Positions 16,269 through 25,410 of a DNA stretch of 64,000 nt are shown in pieces (the stretch's first letter is position 1; the number at the start of each line of letters is the position of its first letter). Position numbers and translations under genes: made by a program. Origin of the DNA: an uncultured Lachnospiraceae bacterium (GTDB taxonomy: Bacteria; Bacillota; Clostridia; Lachnospirales; Lachnospiraceae); contig CAMBLG010000005.1 in NCBI GenBank assembly GCA_945868435.1, positions 1 through 64,000 on the forward strand, in the 5' to 3' direction. Below the pieces are notes generated by a model. The model made no database searches. It saw only the letters and a program-made list of their open reading frames with translations, and was not told the origin of the DNA.

Positions 16269-18329
16269 ATGGATCAGCATGTCTGTCTGTTTTACCTGGC
16301 TGATAAACTTTCTGTGGAGAAGCTGCAGGGTTTCTATTCGCGCATGTGTAAGGCCCTTGGGTATTCTGATGATAAGAAAAAAGCCTACTATATTCTATAC
16401 GGAAAACAATACAACTTGTTCCAGGGTGAGGAAATCACTCCGACTTTACAAAAACGCTTTGATCGTCTTGCTGCCTGCAGTGACTGTCATGCTCTCTGCA
16501 GTAATAAGAGTTACAAAGCGTTTCAAATAGAGGATAATGCATGTGTATTATGCCGGCTCTCTTCTTTGTATCGGAATGGCCGTATCCAAGATGAGGCGAT
16601 TGTGTTAAACCGATTTATGGATCCCAAGGTTCCATTTTGCGGAAATCTGTTTTTAAATTCGTCCCTGGCCTTTTATTCATGTGTGCGGGTATGTAAAGAC
16701 TACGCAGTTGGGAGCTATCCTATCATTACGCTGTACGCCTTTTTGTATGATTTCATCTGTCAGGAGAACGGGTATGGAAATCGGACAAGAGAAGAATTTC
16801 TAAATGATTTTGTAAACTTTATCTGTACGCAGACGAACATACTTTCCGGACAAACGCTGTCTCAAACGGATTTTATGAAACTCGTCTCTTTTCATCTAGA
16901 ACGGATTTATGGTATCAAACCGACATCCATTACAGATGACCTGTTTGAGATAAAGGTGGCTGAGCTGAAAGAGTTTTATGTATATGAGCCTCCAGTGGTG
17001 ATGCATGGCGAGGAGGTTGTCTCTGACAGCTCTGGCAAAACTTCCAGAGAGTCTAATTGCGATAGTGTTTCTCTCCTGGATTCCCTTTCTTCTCCTGAAG
17101 ACGAAAAAGAGTCCAGTAGTGCTCCGGCTGGATCTTTGCCTGGTTCAGCAGATTTGGAACCGGGAACGGAGTTATCGGGTGATGATTTTGATGGTATGTA
17201 TGGAGACTATTATGGATGTGACATTGAAGCTCCTGACGAAGAGAGCATACCAGCGTCTTGCTTTACAGGACGGTCCTTTGAGGAGAATGAGGAATTAGTT
17301 GGTGCTCCATGGGATTCTTCTTCTCCTGAAAGTGAGTCAGAGCCTGACACGTTACATGAGCAACCGTGTAGTGAGGCTGTGGAGGCTGACCAGCCATTGT
17401 CCTCTTCTGTCAAGCAGGTTTCTGCGCCAGTATTATCCGTCAGCATTGATATCTCGGATGATTCCTTCCGAGATGTGGTACTGTATGTAAGCGAGAGTGT
17501 TTCACACGATTTTTCGACCTCTGTTTATCAATCTGATTTTGTTTCAATGGAGCCGGCCTGCTTTTTTGGAAGATACGGACTTCTGGTCTATGTGTCTCAC
17601 AATGATGTTCTTTATTTCTATGATACATCTGTATATGGTGCGGATGGGTTGGTTTCTCTTTTGGAGGCGGAACAGTTGGATGTTTATACCGCGCATTCCT
17701 TGGCTGTGTACGTAATTCTGATAAGAAATGGTTCCAGCTGTTGTCCGATTATCCCGCTCGATCTGATCTGTGAGGATGGCGGTGTTGAAATGGTGTCCCT
17801 GGAGACGGTAAAGGGTATGAAGAATTACCATCAGAATTACCTTGGCGTAAAGGAAAAATTGAATCATCCTGATGTCCTTCAGCAAGTACAGCAGATGCTT
17901 CTGGTCTATCGGCGGCTTGCTCGAATTGATTATCTTTCCGTTATTAACCCGGAGCTTTCCTCGAATCTTCTTGTGAATGAGGATGGGAAGTATTCTTTCC
18001 GCTATTCTTTGGATACGGATATTTGTGTGCCAGGTGTTCTGTTTATGATCGGCTTTGACAAGGCGTGCCTCTCGGAGCTTTGTCCAGGTTCTTTCTTATC
18101 GGAATGCCTGCTCACTATTGACTCCCTTCCGTATGTACATAGGAAAAAGATTTTTGTGCTGAAGTTTTCCGAAGACAGTATTTACTTGTTTTATCAGGGT
18201 GCATTACCGGATGCTCAAAAATGTTATGACCTGTTTATGGCACGTATCCAGAGGATCTATCTGAGAAGTAAAAAGGAACCGCTTAAGTCTTCTACTATTT
18301 GTTATATCTATTCAAATCCAAATACATAA
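16269..18329 (+). CDS. Large protein with acidic low-complexity middle, unknown function (686 aa)
   Basis: The start is ATG 16269 after ATGGAGGTGG; an in-frame ATG at 16254 coincides with the ribosome site. Residues about 1-240 form a mixed domain with several Cys (CSDCHALC and CVLCRL, about residues 73-100), possibly metal-binding. Residues about 240-390 are a disordered acidic Ser/Glu/Asp-rich linker. Residues about 390-686 are a beta-rich domain. No signal peptide or membrane segment. It stands alone between its own promoter and terminator. I do not recognise it. Confidence 0.8.
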   Translation: MDQHVCLFYLADKLSVEKLQGFYSRMCKALGYSDDKKKAYYILYGKQYNLFQGEEITPTLQKRFDRLAACSDCHALCSNKSYKAFQIEDNACVLCRLSSLYRNGRIQDEAIVLNRFMDPKVPFCGNLFLNSSLAFYSCVRVCKDYAVGSYPIITLYAFLYDFICQENGYGNRTREEFLNDFVNFICTQTNILSGQTLSQTDFMKLVSFHLERIYGIKPTSITDDLFEIKVAELKEFYVYEPPVVMHGEEVVSDSSGKTSRESNCDSVSLLDSLSSPEDEKESSSAPAGSLPGSADLEPGTELSGDDFDGMYGDYYGCDIEAPDEESIPASCFTGRSFEENEELVGAPWDSSSPESESEPDTLHEQPCSEAVEADQPLSSSVKQVSAPVLSVSIDISDDSFRDVVLYVSESVSHDFSTSVYQSDFVSMEPACFFGRYGLLVYVSHNDVLYFYDTSVYGADGLVSLLEAEQLDVYTAHSLAVYVILIRNGSSCCPIIPLDLICEDGGVEMVSLETVKGMKNYHQNYLGVKEKLNHPDVLQQVQQMLLVYRRLARIDYLSVINPELSSNLLVNEDGKYSFRYSLDTDICVPGVLFMIGFDKACLSELCPGSFLSECLLTIDSLPYVHRKKIFVLKFSEDSIYLFYQGALPDAQKCYDLFMARIQRIYLRSKKEPLKSSTICYIYSNPNT

Positions 18330-18334
18330 GATTC

Positions 18335-18367
18335 TGCTGCACGCATATTTGTGTGCAGCATTTTTTT
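18335..18367 (+). terminator. Intrinsic terminator
   Basis: TGCTGCACGCA pairs with TGTGTGCAGCA and is followed by seven Ts, just after the stop at 18329. Confidence 0.9.
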
Positions 18368-18881
18368 ACATTTCTGTAAGCCATTTCGCCTGTATTTCAA
18401 TATATTGCATAATATTACATTTGTATTACTTGGCAAAGTGTGTTTCTGTCTCTTTTCTGTGGTGAGGGGCGTGGATAGGAGGGTTGTTTTACGTTCTTTG
18501 TAGGAACATATAATAAATGTGATGTGCCACTGGAAACCTTGTTATTTTGCGTTATGATAACATAACGTATGATTCTGTTTACGGAACGGAAATTTTATGT
18601 TTTTAGTATGAACATATACTAGTTGCAGAAAGGTGCATTTCTTGCGGGTGTTTCTGTTATTTGATTTGCGCATATATGCTACCTTGTTTTCGTTTTTCGC
18701 TTCTCGGAAAAAGTGTGCTAACCAAGCGAAACTAAATCTCCCCACCCCTGTGGGTTATCCTCTTTGCTTAACGTATCAACTGCCCGTGAAAATTGCGCCG
18801 GTTTTCTTGACATTTCTATCTGAGCTATGACTATAATCTCCGCATGATAGATTTCGATTTCAACTATTACGGAGGTATGCT
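18368..18881. other. Intergenic region with one promoter
   Basis: About 500 bp without a convincing gene. It is AT-rich in the first part, with no strong hairpin after the terminator. The only assigned element is the promoter at 18807-18837. Confidence 0.6.
18807..18837 (+). promoter_or_regulatory. Promoter of the 19-nt-spacer family
   Basis: TTGACA (18807-18812) and a perfect TATAAT (18832-18837) are 19 nt apart; the spacer ends GAGCTATGAC, sharing TATGAC with the promoters at 708, 7341 and 46524. Confidence 0.75.
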
Positions 18882-20846
18882 ATGAAATACAACGACTATA
18901 CAAACCAACTGACCGAAGAAGAGTCTATTCTTTACGAGAAGTACCAGCTTACCTACGAACAACTGCTGCATCATATGTTCTGTAATCCCGCTTGGGCGGA
19001 AACGTACCCCCACCGGAATAAGAAACGGCTACGGGTTCTCGCATACTGTATGTACTTTTATGGCATCACGACTTCCCAGTTGCTTTCTACCGGGATAACC
19101 CCGCTCTCTAACGAGGCCGCCGAGCGGATGTTTTTAAGTCGTCTCAAGAACGCCGGTCTTTTACGTTCTTCGGTTTATTCTCAGCCTTCTGGATATATTA
19201 CTGTTTTCTTTCTTACAGCTAAGGGAGCGGATATCTGCAAAGAGGGACTTCTTGAAATGCTACGGGAAAGTGGCTCCCCGGTAGATCCCGAATGCATAGA
19301 GTATATATACAGGCGGTTTAAGAAATTCACTGACGTGGTATCCCTTGGGCATTTTCTCGGTATCCGTGATCTCGGCACTTATCTTCTCTCGTCCTTCTCC
19401 AACGTTCCGTTCAGCTATCGCCTGGAGTGCGGGATCTATTTTGGCGGAGGACGGGTAAGCATTGCGGAAAGTCTCCGCGGAGGTCTGTTCGGGTTTAAGC
19501 GAAAGCAAATTGCTATGATCTGTGATGCACTGCTCGGCTACCCGGCTAGTATGCCGGCGCCCCAAGCGGATCGCTCCAAAAGTATGGCTCCCCGGGACAG
19601 ACAGCTCTCCCCTGCAGACTCCGCTTTTGCACCTCTCTCGCCTTTGGATTCCCGTAAGGGTATTTTAAATCCTTCCGTGAGTGGCACTGCTGCCCCTTTT
19701 CCCTATTCGTCCATTTCACCTGCAGTATCGCTCTTTATGGATGGCTCCCCGCATATGTGCCATGTGTATGTCGAGCAGGATATGTCTACCCAGAGGCGTA
19801 ATGTCATAGTTTCAAAGCTTGCGAACTACGTGCAGAATGTGGCGGTCTGTGCACCGTTTCCTGCTCTCGAAACAGTTCTCTTCTCCATTCTCACACCGAA
19901 TACCGACCTGCGGGAAGCCGGCATCTACCGGGAAAGGGAAAACCGAAACGCGAGCCGCTATGCCACCTTATCCAGTGTTCCGATCGTAGCCTACCTGCTC
20001 TACCATGACGACTGGAAAGATACCCCTGTGGCAGATCTCGCCGATGTATATGAGCAGATTGTGGGTAATGTGACGTGCCTTGACCAGAAGTACCGGAACA
20101 CCCTGTCCTGTTTAAGGGAGATGTCAGATGGCTCCCCGGGACTTACAATCGGAAGTGTCTTCGACAGTCTGGGCGAATCGGAACGGGTATCAAAAGAGGA
20201 GCGAGAAAAGCTTTATGACGCTTATCACAGAAAGCGTTACCTGCTGCGCAAGGAAACCCTGCGGGGTGCCGTTCATAAGGTCTCTGATCTGTCTGAAATG
20301 TTTCTCCGTGGGTTCTCTGTCTGTGTCTCTCATAACAGGGCCCATAAGGATATCCTGCCGTTTCTCTTTCCTTTTGCTTCTTCCGGTATGGCAGACTGTA
20401 TCAAAGCGCTCTCAAACCTTTACTTTGGTACGGACTTTGCCCGGTACGGCCGTTATGAAAGTTTCCGTTCGGGCAGCAGTACCGGAAGCTTCGTCCTGCG
20501 GAATCATTACTATTGGGAAGACGGAACGCATCTGTACATAGAGAATGTGTCAGACGACTATGGCGGGCTTTGTAGGGTAAAGCATTACCTGGCATCCGTG
20601 GAGTGGGACGGGGAGGAGGGATATCTGATCTGCCTTGTGGCGGATGACGATACTGCTTCGCTGAAAGACCTTTCTTCTTTTGCGTATTATACGGTATCGG
20701 ATGATGAACGCATGGTGCTTCCCCTTCAGGTATATTTCATTACCTACAGCAATCTTCTGCAGTCCAGGGGACTGTCGTATTATGATCCGGCCACCGGGGA
20801 GTTTGGGCAGCTCTCCTCTTATCTTTTCCGGTCCGGGCAGCAGTGA
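18882..20846 (+). CDS. Winged-helix protein, replication-relaxation-like (654 aa)
   Basis: ATG 18882 follows GGAGGTATGCT. Residues about 45-125 read as a winged helix (RLRVLAYCMYFYGI, then KNAGLLRSSVYSQPSGYITVFFLTAKGADI), the same arrangement seen in the gene at 58787 and typical of the replication-relaxation family of mobile elements. A low-complexity Pro/Ser-rich linker lies around 225-290. The C-terminal part (about 290-654) is mixed alpha/beta and unknown. Its DNA is visibly GC-richer than its neighbours (many Cys/Gly/Pro codons ending in C or G), suggesting a separate origin. It may act in relaxosome or replication control (inference). Confidence 0.75.
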   Translation: MKYNDYTNQLTEEESILYEKYQLTYEQLLHHMFCNPAWAETYPHRNKKRLRVLAYCMYFYGITTSQLLSTGITPLSNEAAERMFLSRLKNAGLLRSSVYSQPSGYITVFFLTAKGADICKEGLLEMLRESGSPVDPECIEYIYRRFKKFTDVVSLGHFLGIRDLGTYLLSSFSNVPFSYRLECGIYFGGGRVSIAESLRGGLFGFKRKQIAMICDALLGYPASMPAPQADRSKSMAPRDRQLSPADSAFAPLSPLDSRKGILNPSVSGTAAPFPYSSISPAVSLFMDGSPHMCHVYVEQDMSTQRRNVIVSKLANYVQNVAVCAPFPALETVLFSILTPNTDLREAGIYRERENRNASRYATLSSVPIVAYLLYHDDWKDTPVADLADVYEQIVGNVTCLDQKYRNTLSCLREMSDGSPGLTIGSVFDSLGESERVSKEEREKLYDAYHRKRYLLRKETLRGAVHKVSDLSEMFLRGFSVCVSHNRAHKDILPFLFPFASSGMADCIKALSNLYFGTDFARYGRYESFRSGSSTGSFVLRNHYYWEDGTHLYIENVSDDYGGLCRVKHYLASVEWDGEEGYLICLVADDDTASLKDLSSFAYYTVSDDERMVLPLQVYFITYSNLLQSRGLSYYDPATGEFGQLSSYLFRSGQQ

Positions 20847-21092
20847 TTTATGGTCAGTATACCGGGGCATGACCTTTGCCCCTGTTTCTTTAAATATCTT
20901 TTCAGAGCGTATCTACCTGATATGGTTACACTTATCTGTGCAGCAGTATCCGGCTGATGCGCTTTTTGCTTTTGGACTGCCAGAACCCGCTTTCCCGCCT
21001 GCCGCAACTGACAGGAAGAATCAGACACCCAACACGGATCTTGCCGGTGCCAAGGCTCCCCGTTGAGATGAGAAGTTCCGCGGGACGTGGCG

Positions 21093-21107
21093 TGTATACA
21101 GTATACA
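21093..21107. repeat. Palindrome copy 1
   Basis: TGTATACAGTATACA is a perfect palindrome around a central A. The same 15-mer, embedded in an identical GTGTATACAGTATACAA, recurs 485 bp downstream. Confidence 0.7.
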
Positions 21108-21577
21108 ATCATGTATTGGTTTTCTCTTTCTGTTCTCCGGCTCCGACATCGGGTGTCCGGGTGTCCTGATAATCTTTTTCTGTCTCTATTATCTGTTATC
21201 TTTTATCTCTTCCTTTTCCCTGCGGGGATCCTTGCAGTTGATTGTTCTTTTCTGTCTGTACGTAACACGGTTTTATTCTGATCGTCCGTTATGTTCCAGG
21301 ATTAGCTGCAGTCTTGTGTTCCTTGTCCGGTGGGGTTCCTGCAGGCGCGTCACATGCCTGCTTTTGGCCGGAACCTTCTCTGGCTTGTTCTCTGCCATTT
21401 CTTTGCTTATGCTCTTTTCAGTATGAGGATACGTGTGCATGACTTTCCCATGGAACACATGATTGCAGTTTTTTGCAGCAGTGTCTTGTAATGAATGTTT
21501 TGGTTTCTTGCGCGTATCGCATGCGACGTGTGCTGTTTCTGATCCTGCCGTAACGACTGCTGCCCGGTGGATGGAGG

Positions 21578-21592
21578 TGTATACAGTATACA
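21578..21592. repeat. Palindrome copy 2
   Basis: Identical to the palindrome at 21093-21107 and in the same orientation with respect to its flanking G and A. Confidence 0.7.
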
Positions 21593-21644
21593 AGACGGGT
21601 GCCTTGTGTTTTTGTGTACCGGCTTTCCGGTACTTTCCGACAAT

Positions 21645-21677
21645 AGAAAACACCCATGCTTTGTGAAAGTATGGGTG
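21645..21677 (-). terminator. Minus-strand terminator-like hairpin
   Basis: Read on the minus strand, CACCCATACTTT pairs with AAAGCATGGGTG and is followed by TTTTCT. It would end transcription of the small minus-strand genes to its right. Confidence 0.6.
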
Positions 21678-21780
21678 CCCCGTCTACTGGTTTGTTCTTC
21701 TGTTCATTTTCTGCCCGACTGCTGCAGACTGTGGTTGCGGCTCCGGAGGCGTTTACTCTCCTGGCAGCCCGGTTCCCCCT

Positions 21781-22026
21781 TCATGCAATGCACGGTTCTG
21801 CGGTTGTTGCATAATTGGTGTATTCTGCGACCGCTTGTTTTCTTCCGGCAGCAGTTGTGTGGCTCCCCGCCCCTTTTGTGTCTGCCAGTGGTCTGCGTGT
21901 TTTAAAGGTGACGGTTTCGCCACCCGGAATAACATCGATCTGGTACTCTACCATTGTTTCTTCATTTTTATCCGACAGCCCGCTTATCCACGGGTGAAAA
22001 CTGTGTGTTTCGTGGTCAATCCGCAT
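21781..22026 (-). CDS. Small hypothetical protein (81 aa)
   Basis: The frame begins MRIDHETHSFHPWISGLSD and continues with a soluble sequence (MVEYQIDVIPGGETVTFK). Ribosome sites are weak for both ATG 22026 and the internal ATG at about 21954. It ends about 100 bp before the minus-strand terminator at 21645, on the same strand as the small-gene cluster to its right, which supports it being real. A longer plus-strand frame overlaps but has no ribosome site. Confidence 0.4.
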   Translation of the reverse strand: MRIDHETHSFHPWISGLSDKNEETMVEYQIDVIPGGETVTFKTRRPLADTKGAGSHTTAAGRKQAVAEYTNYATTAEPCIA

Positions 22027-22183
22027 GGCTTACAATGCCGGCTTTCTTCTCTCTGTATCGCTCTCATGGAAGATCTCTCACCTTCTGCGCATTTTTACAC
22101 GCATCCTTCTTCTCTTTTCCCTGGTGCAGCAGTCAAGTTTTTTCTCCTGCTTCTCTGCGGTTACGCTTTGCCGGTTCTGGGTT

Positions 22184-22333
22184 TTATAATTCTTTCCCCT
22201 TTACCGGCATATGTAGCCCTAATTTCTGCATACAGTAATGGATTGCTCCGTTCGTCAGCTCGTATACGTCCGTTCCATCTGTTTTATGTGCCTGGATATA
22301 TTCCGAGTAATATCGATTCCATAATTCGCCCAT
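22184..22333 (-). CDS. Small hypothetical protein (49 aa)
   Basis: ATG 22331-22333 lies about 9 nt after GGAAGG. The product begins MGELWNRYYSEYIQAHKTDG and ends with a TAA at 22184. It has a helical, soluble look and the codon pattern of the neighbouring small genes. It lies 35 bp downstream of the gene at 22369 and is probably part of the same transcript. Confidence 0.65.
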   Translation of the reverse strand: MGELWNRYYSEYIQAHKTDGTDVYELTNGAIHYCMQKLGLHMPVKGKEL

Positions 22334-22368
22334 ATACATCCTTCCTTTCATCCGGCCTCCGCGGCTTA

Positions 22369-22860
22369 TTACCAGGCATTATTGACAAGAGCACCGTTTA
22401 GAACCTCCCAGCCTAATATCTTAAGCATTCCGAGCATGTCCTTCTGATAAAATCCCGGATTCCTGTCTGCAAAGCTGCCCAATGCATGCCCGTATAATCC
22501 ACGTTCTCTCAACCAGTTTTCCATGATTTCCGGATCGTTTCTGTCGTCTCCGGAAACATATCGGAAATCGCACCGGATGCCATCCCTTTCAAGAAGACCG
22601 CCGCCGCATGTTTTCAGCCCTTTTACAGTTCCGCTTTTGTCAAAGATGATCCAGGATCTGCCTAGCGCCCGGTTCTTCTGCAGCTGCGTCTTATAACTCT
22701 CCACATCAAACCCTACACTTCTAAGGAATGTGTTACTAAGGGTTCTTGTTTCGTTTAAGAGTCTTTCCTTTTCCTGTTCTGCTTTCTTACGTTCATATAA
22801 GATACAGTCCAGCTGTGCATCAAATGGTGTTCCGTCCTCTGCAATATATTGGGTCTTCAT
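22369..22860 (-). CDS. Mobile-element hypothetical protein (163 aa)
   Basis: The start is ATG 22858-22860 behind GGGAGGTGG; an in-frame ATG at 22881 overlaps that site. It begins MKTQYIAEDGTPFDAQLDC, an N-terminal pattern common in small phage and element proteins, followed by a charged helix (about 20-45) and a mixed alpha/beta domain. No catalytic motif recognised. Confidence 0.8.
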   Translation of the reverse strand: MKTQYIAEDGTPFDAQLDCILYERKKAEQEKERLLNETRTLSNTFLRSVGFDVESYKTQLQKNRALGRSWIIFDKSGTVKGLKTCGGGLLERDGIRCDFRYVSGDDRNDPEIMENWLRERGLYGHALGSFADRNPGFYQKDMLGMLKILGWEVLNGALVNNAW

Positions 22861-22980
22861 ATGCTCCACCTCCCGTTTCATTTGCCTGTTATCTGTGTTC
22901 TGGCCAAAACTAGTTGATGAATCATTTCGACTCGTCTTAGCTGGCCGAAACAGATTCGGATCCGGCTCAATTTCTTCCGC

Positions 22981-23145
22981 TTAATACAGGCAATTGCTCA
23001 AAACCCTCTTTTTACACTTCGTACATTCCGCCAGGTTTGTTCCTTCAATGCGTTTGTAATTATGGATGCAGAAGAGCTTTCCGTATCCCATCCTGCCGGG
23101 TCGTGTCCATTTGATTGTGTTATCCGGTATTATTTTGTTCTTCAT
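22981..23145 (-). CDS. Small Cys-containing protein (54 aa)
   Basis: ATG 23143-23145 follows AGGAGAGGAG. The product begins MKNKIIPDNTIKW and has C-terminal Cys residues in the order C...CTKCKKR...C, suggesting a small zinc-binding fold. An upstream in-frame start at 23223 has no ribosome site. Part of the minus-strand small-gene cluster. Confidence 0.7.
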   Translation of the reverse strand: MKNKIIPDNTIKWTRPGRMGYGKLFCIHNYKRIEGTNLAECTKCKKRVLSNCLY

Positions 23146-23167
23146 GTATTTTCTCTCCTCTCCTGGT

Positions 23168-23380
23168 CTATCTTTCTGCTCCCGTTGTACTTTCTTCCTC
23201 AATGGCAAAATGAACTCCTTCAACCATCAGATATCCCTTCTTACTGGGATCTTTTATTACACATCCACTCATAACCACCCTCCTCCCGATCCACTCCGGG
23301 TGTTCATTATAATAGTCCTGCCATGTGCCCTTATAATCCTCCGGGATATTATCCCATTCAGCCTGCTTGATATGATACAT
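23168..23380 (-). CDS. Small hypothetical protein (70 aa)
   Basis: ATG 23380 follows AAAGGAGG. It begins MYHIKQAEWDNIPEDYKG, continues through a tryptophan-containing helix (WQDYYNEHPEWIGRR), then a short beta region. Small element proteins with this N-terminal layout are common, but I cannot name a function. Confidence 0.8.
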   Translation of the reverse strand: MYHIKQAEWDNIPEDYKGTWQDYYNEHPEWIGRRVVMSGCVIKDPSKKGYLMVEGVHFAIEEESTTGAER

Positions 23381-23397
23381 AGAAAAGCCTCCTTTCC

Positions 23398-23652
23398 CTA
23401 AACAGTTTGCCGATTTCGTATTATCGGTTCACTAATTCTTCCATCATTCCATGCATTAATTACGCTAGGTTCAAGCTGTTCCACAATTAATGGGTTCGTG
23501 CAATATCTTTGCACATAAGCACCACATTTACATTGTGCAACACAATGGTCTTGATGGTTAACTCTTCTGTTGTATATAATATCAATCTCAGTTTCGCCAC
23601 AATACTTACATGGATTTAAAATTACTTTTCGTCTTTCTGTGTAAGATTTCAT
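23398..23652 (-). CDS. Lar-type restriction alleviation protein candidate (84 aa)
   Basis: ATG 23652 follows ATGGAGG. The layout matches the Lar family: NPCKYCGETE near residues 13-22, then CVAQCKCGAY around 37-46, and a C-terminal INAWNDGR segment corresponding to the conserved A-x-x-x-WN-x-R end of Lar-like proteins. Lar proteins modulate type I restriction; on a transferable element this would protect entering DNA. The zinc-ribbon pattern is seen directly; the antirestriction role is inferred from the family. Confidence 0.75.
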   Translation of the reverse strand: MKSYTERRKVILNPCKYCGETEIDIIYNRRVNHQDHCVAQCKCGAYVQRYCTNPLIVEQLEPSVINAWNDGRISEPIIRNRQTV

Positions 23653-23695
23653 ATTTTACAAACCTCCATTTCCAGAGTGAATCCTGATTTTGTGT

Positions 23696-23881
23696 CTATT
23701 TTTTCTTTTCTTTGAAGAATGTTCCCTGATTATAGGATTTTTCTCCTAAGCAACACTCTCCATAGGAAAATTCCGTTCTATAACCTAAGTTTGCTAAATG
23801 AGAATACCCACAAGTCATTTCATATTCACAATTCACACAACTATTAGGGGCTGGGTTTTGTTCATTGTATTGTTTACTCAT
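23696..23881 (-). CDS. Small Cys-rich protein (61 aa)
   Basis: ATG 23879-23881 follows GGAAGGAAG. It begins MSKQYNEQNPAPNSC and carries CVNCEYEMTCGY and a later GECCLGE, a probable metal-binding cluster. Part of the small-gene cluster; function unknown. Confidence 0.7.
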   Translation of the reverse strand: MSKQYNEQNPAPNSCVNCEYEMTCGYSHLANLGYRTEFSYGECCLGEKSYNQGTFFKEKKK

Positions 23882-24101
23882 ATCTGTTACTTCCTTCCTG
23901 TCGTAGATTCTTGCTTTTATCTGCACTCAATTCCCAAATCTTTATACTTAATCCACTCATTAAACTCTTCACGATACCCAACAGCACGGTATTCATTATC
24001 ATCATCAGATTCTTGTTTTTGAATTTATAATAATTTCCATATCTATTTCCTCCTTAACCCAGATAATCCCTGTTTCCGTATGTAGTGGCAATCATTACCT
24101 T

Positions 24102-24452
24102 TTACCCTTCCATACAAGTAAAATGTTTCTTAAAATCCGTTCTTTGATACCAGTATTCCTGTCCATTCTCTGTAAATCTGTATTCTTTACGGGCTGACAA
24201 TGACTCTTTCCATAAGCATCTGAACCACTCATCGAAATACCACGACTCGAAATCCGCATACTTAGATAATGGCTTCCCATTTGCGTCTGACAAGGAAGAC
24301 ATTCCATGATACTCCCCTTTATCCGTAATGCAGAGATACTTTGAAATCCCGTTAAGTTGCGGGTATTGTTCAATTACCTTTACCACGGTAATGTTACAAG
24401 ATTCAGTCATACAGGAAATATTGGTTTCAATAAACGCTTTTTCGTTCGCCAT
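24102..24452 (-). CDS. Hypothetical protein (116 aa)
   Basis: ATG 24450-24452 follows GGGAGAAAGGG. It begins MANEKAFIETNISC and has aromatic clusters (FESWYFDEWFRCLWKES and EYWYQRTDF). No membrane segment. Function unknown; part of the minus-strand small-gene cluster. Confidence 0.7.
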   Translation of the reverse strand: MANEKAFIETNISCMTESCNITVVKVIEQYPQLNGISKYLCITDKGEYHGMSSLSDANGKPLSKYADFESWYFDEWFRCLWKESLSARKEYRFTENGQEYWYQRTDFKKHFTCMEG

Positions 24453-24580
24453 ACCTTTACCCTTTCTCCCTATAGGATGTTCTAAACGGCTTTCCATGCG
24501 CCAAACCTTACATTTATAAATTGTAGATACGTCTGAAGCACCTGACGCACCTTATCCTTCCAGTGCGGATTATTCAAAAT

Positions 24581-24826
24581 CTACATTTCTGCTATATGTG
24601 CAAATTCTTTTGCCACACCTTTTATAAATTCGTAGCATTTTCTTTCCGTGCTTGCAATTGACATTAAGCGGTCTCCGAAATAAACCCTATAATATGGAGC
24701 GTATAAATCCCCGTTGACCACATATATGGACCAGGGTAAATCAAACGATAATCTCTGCCCTTCACAAAAATACTGACCTTCATCAATCTTTTCCATTTTT
24801 ATTGTAAATTCCTTTATTTCTCTCAT
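24581..24826 (-). CDS. Hypothetical protein (81 aa)
   Basis: The start is taken at ATG 24824-24826 (MREIKEFTIKMEK), about 12 nt after GAAAGG; an ATG 12 nt upstream touches that site. The product is a small alpha/beta protein with a tyrosine-rich centre (LYAPYYRVYFG). Function unknown. Confidence 0.65.
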   Translation of the reverse strand: MREIKEFTIKMEKIDEGQYFCEGQRLSFDLPWSIYVVNGDLYAPYYRVYFGDRLMSIASTERKCYEFIKGVAKEFAHIAEM

Positions 24827-24915
24827 AAAATCAACCATCCTTTCATTCGTTCGCCCTTCCATCCTCGGCGCAGGTGGGGCAGTTCCTGCGGACGGTGGAA
24901 GCTCCACCGTTTCGG

Positions 24916-25155
24916 CTATGCTAGTCTGAATACATGAAATAAAAAATTTCCTTCTTCATCTGATACCACTTCAACATTTGTAAGTTTTTCGAGAGCTTCG
25001 CTCATCGGTGTTCCGTCTGTTCCGCGAACCCAAAGACCTGATTTTTCTGCCATATCCCAGAAGCATCCGACTTCGATACCGCCGTTTTCAAATGGAATTT
25101 TCGCAAATGCTGATTTTATAAAATTCTCGCACCACTCTACTCTTATATTTTTCAT
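24916..25155 (-). CDS. Hypothetical protein (79 aa)
   Basis: ATG 25155 follows ACAGGAGGAAA. It begins MKNIRVEWCENFIKSAFAK and is a small alpha/beta soluble protein. Function unknown. Near the start of the minus-strand small-gene cluster. Confidence 0.8.
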   Translation of the reverse strand: MKNIRVEWCENFIKSAFAKIPFENGGIEVGCFWDMAEKSGLWVRGTDGTPMSEALEKLTNVEVVSDEEGNFLFHVFRLA

Positions 25156-25189
25156 ACTGCTTTCCTCCTGTAATTGAATATCTCCCTTA

Positions 25190-25357
25190 TTACTTCTCTT
25201 TCACAATCTTATATTCAATCAAATTTCCGTGAACATCACATAACATCCGTGATTCGCATTTTGCTTTGCATTTCTTAGCAGTTTCTAAATTGATAAATGC
25301 TCGAGAATAAGGATTCCATTGCTTGTGGGCTTTGCTTCTGCAATATACTTTAAACAT
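25190..25357 (-). CDS. Small basic protein (55 aa)
   Basis: ATG 25355-25357 follows GAGGAGAT. It begins MFKVYCRSKAHKQWNPYSR, is rich in Lys and Cys, and ends VKEK before TAA at 25190. It is the first gene downstream of the minus-strand promoter in the operator region at 25411-25502. Confidence 0.7.
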   Translation of the reverse strand: MFKVYCRSKAHKQWNPYSRAFINLETAKKCKAKCESRMLCDVHGNLIEYKIVKEK

Positions 25358-25410
25358 ATATTCATCTCCTCTCCGTACTTGATTAATAACCAGTTCTTAT
25401 ATTATCATTA

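Larger units (their letters stand above)
20847..21780. other. Long non-coding stretch with palindromes
   Basis: About 930 bp without a reading frame that has a ribosome site and plausible composition. It holds two copies of a 15-bp palindrome (21093-21107 and 21578-21592), a minus-strand terminator-like hairpin (21645-21677), and one copy of the recurring word GGCTCCCCG. It could hold an oriT or be decayed DNA. Confidence 0.5.

Noticed and set aside
21273-21653. 126-codon open frame on the minus strand
   Set aside because: No ribosome site, His/Thr/Lys-rich composition unlike the neighbours, and its start lies in the tail of a terminator-like hairpin.
21835-22401. 188-codon plus-strand frame over the 21.8-22.4 kb region
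   Set aside because: No ribosome site and antisense to better-supported small genes at 21781, 22184 and 22369.
24504-24572. Short minus-strand frame (NPHWKDKVRQVLQ...) after the gene at 24581
   Set aside because: Coherent-looking, but only a TTG start and no ribosome site; may be a remnant, so not annotated.
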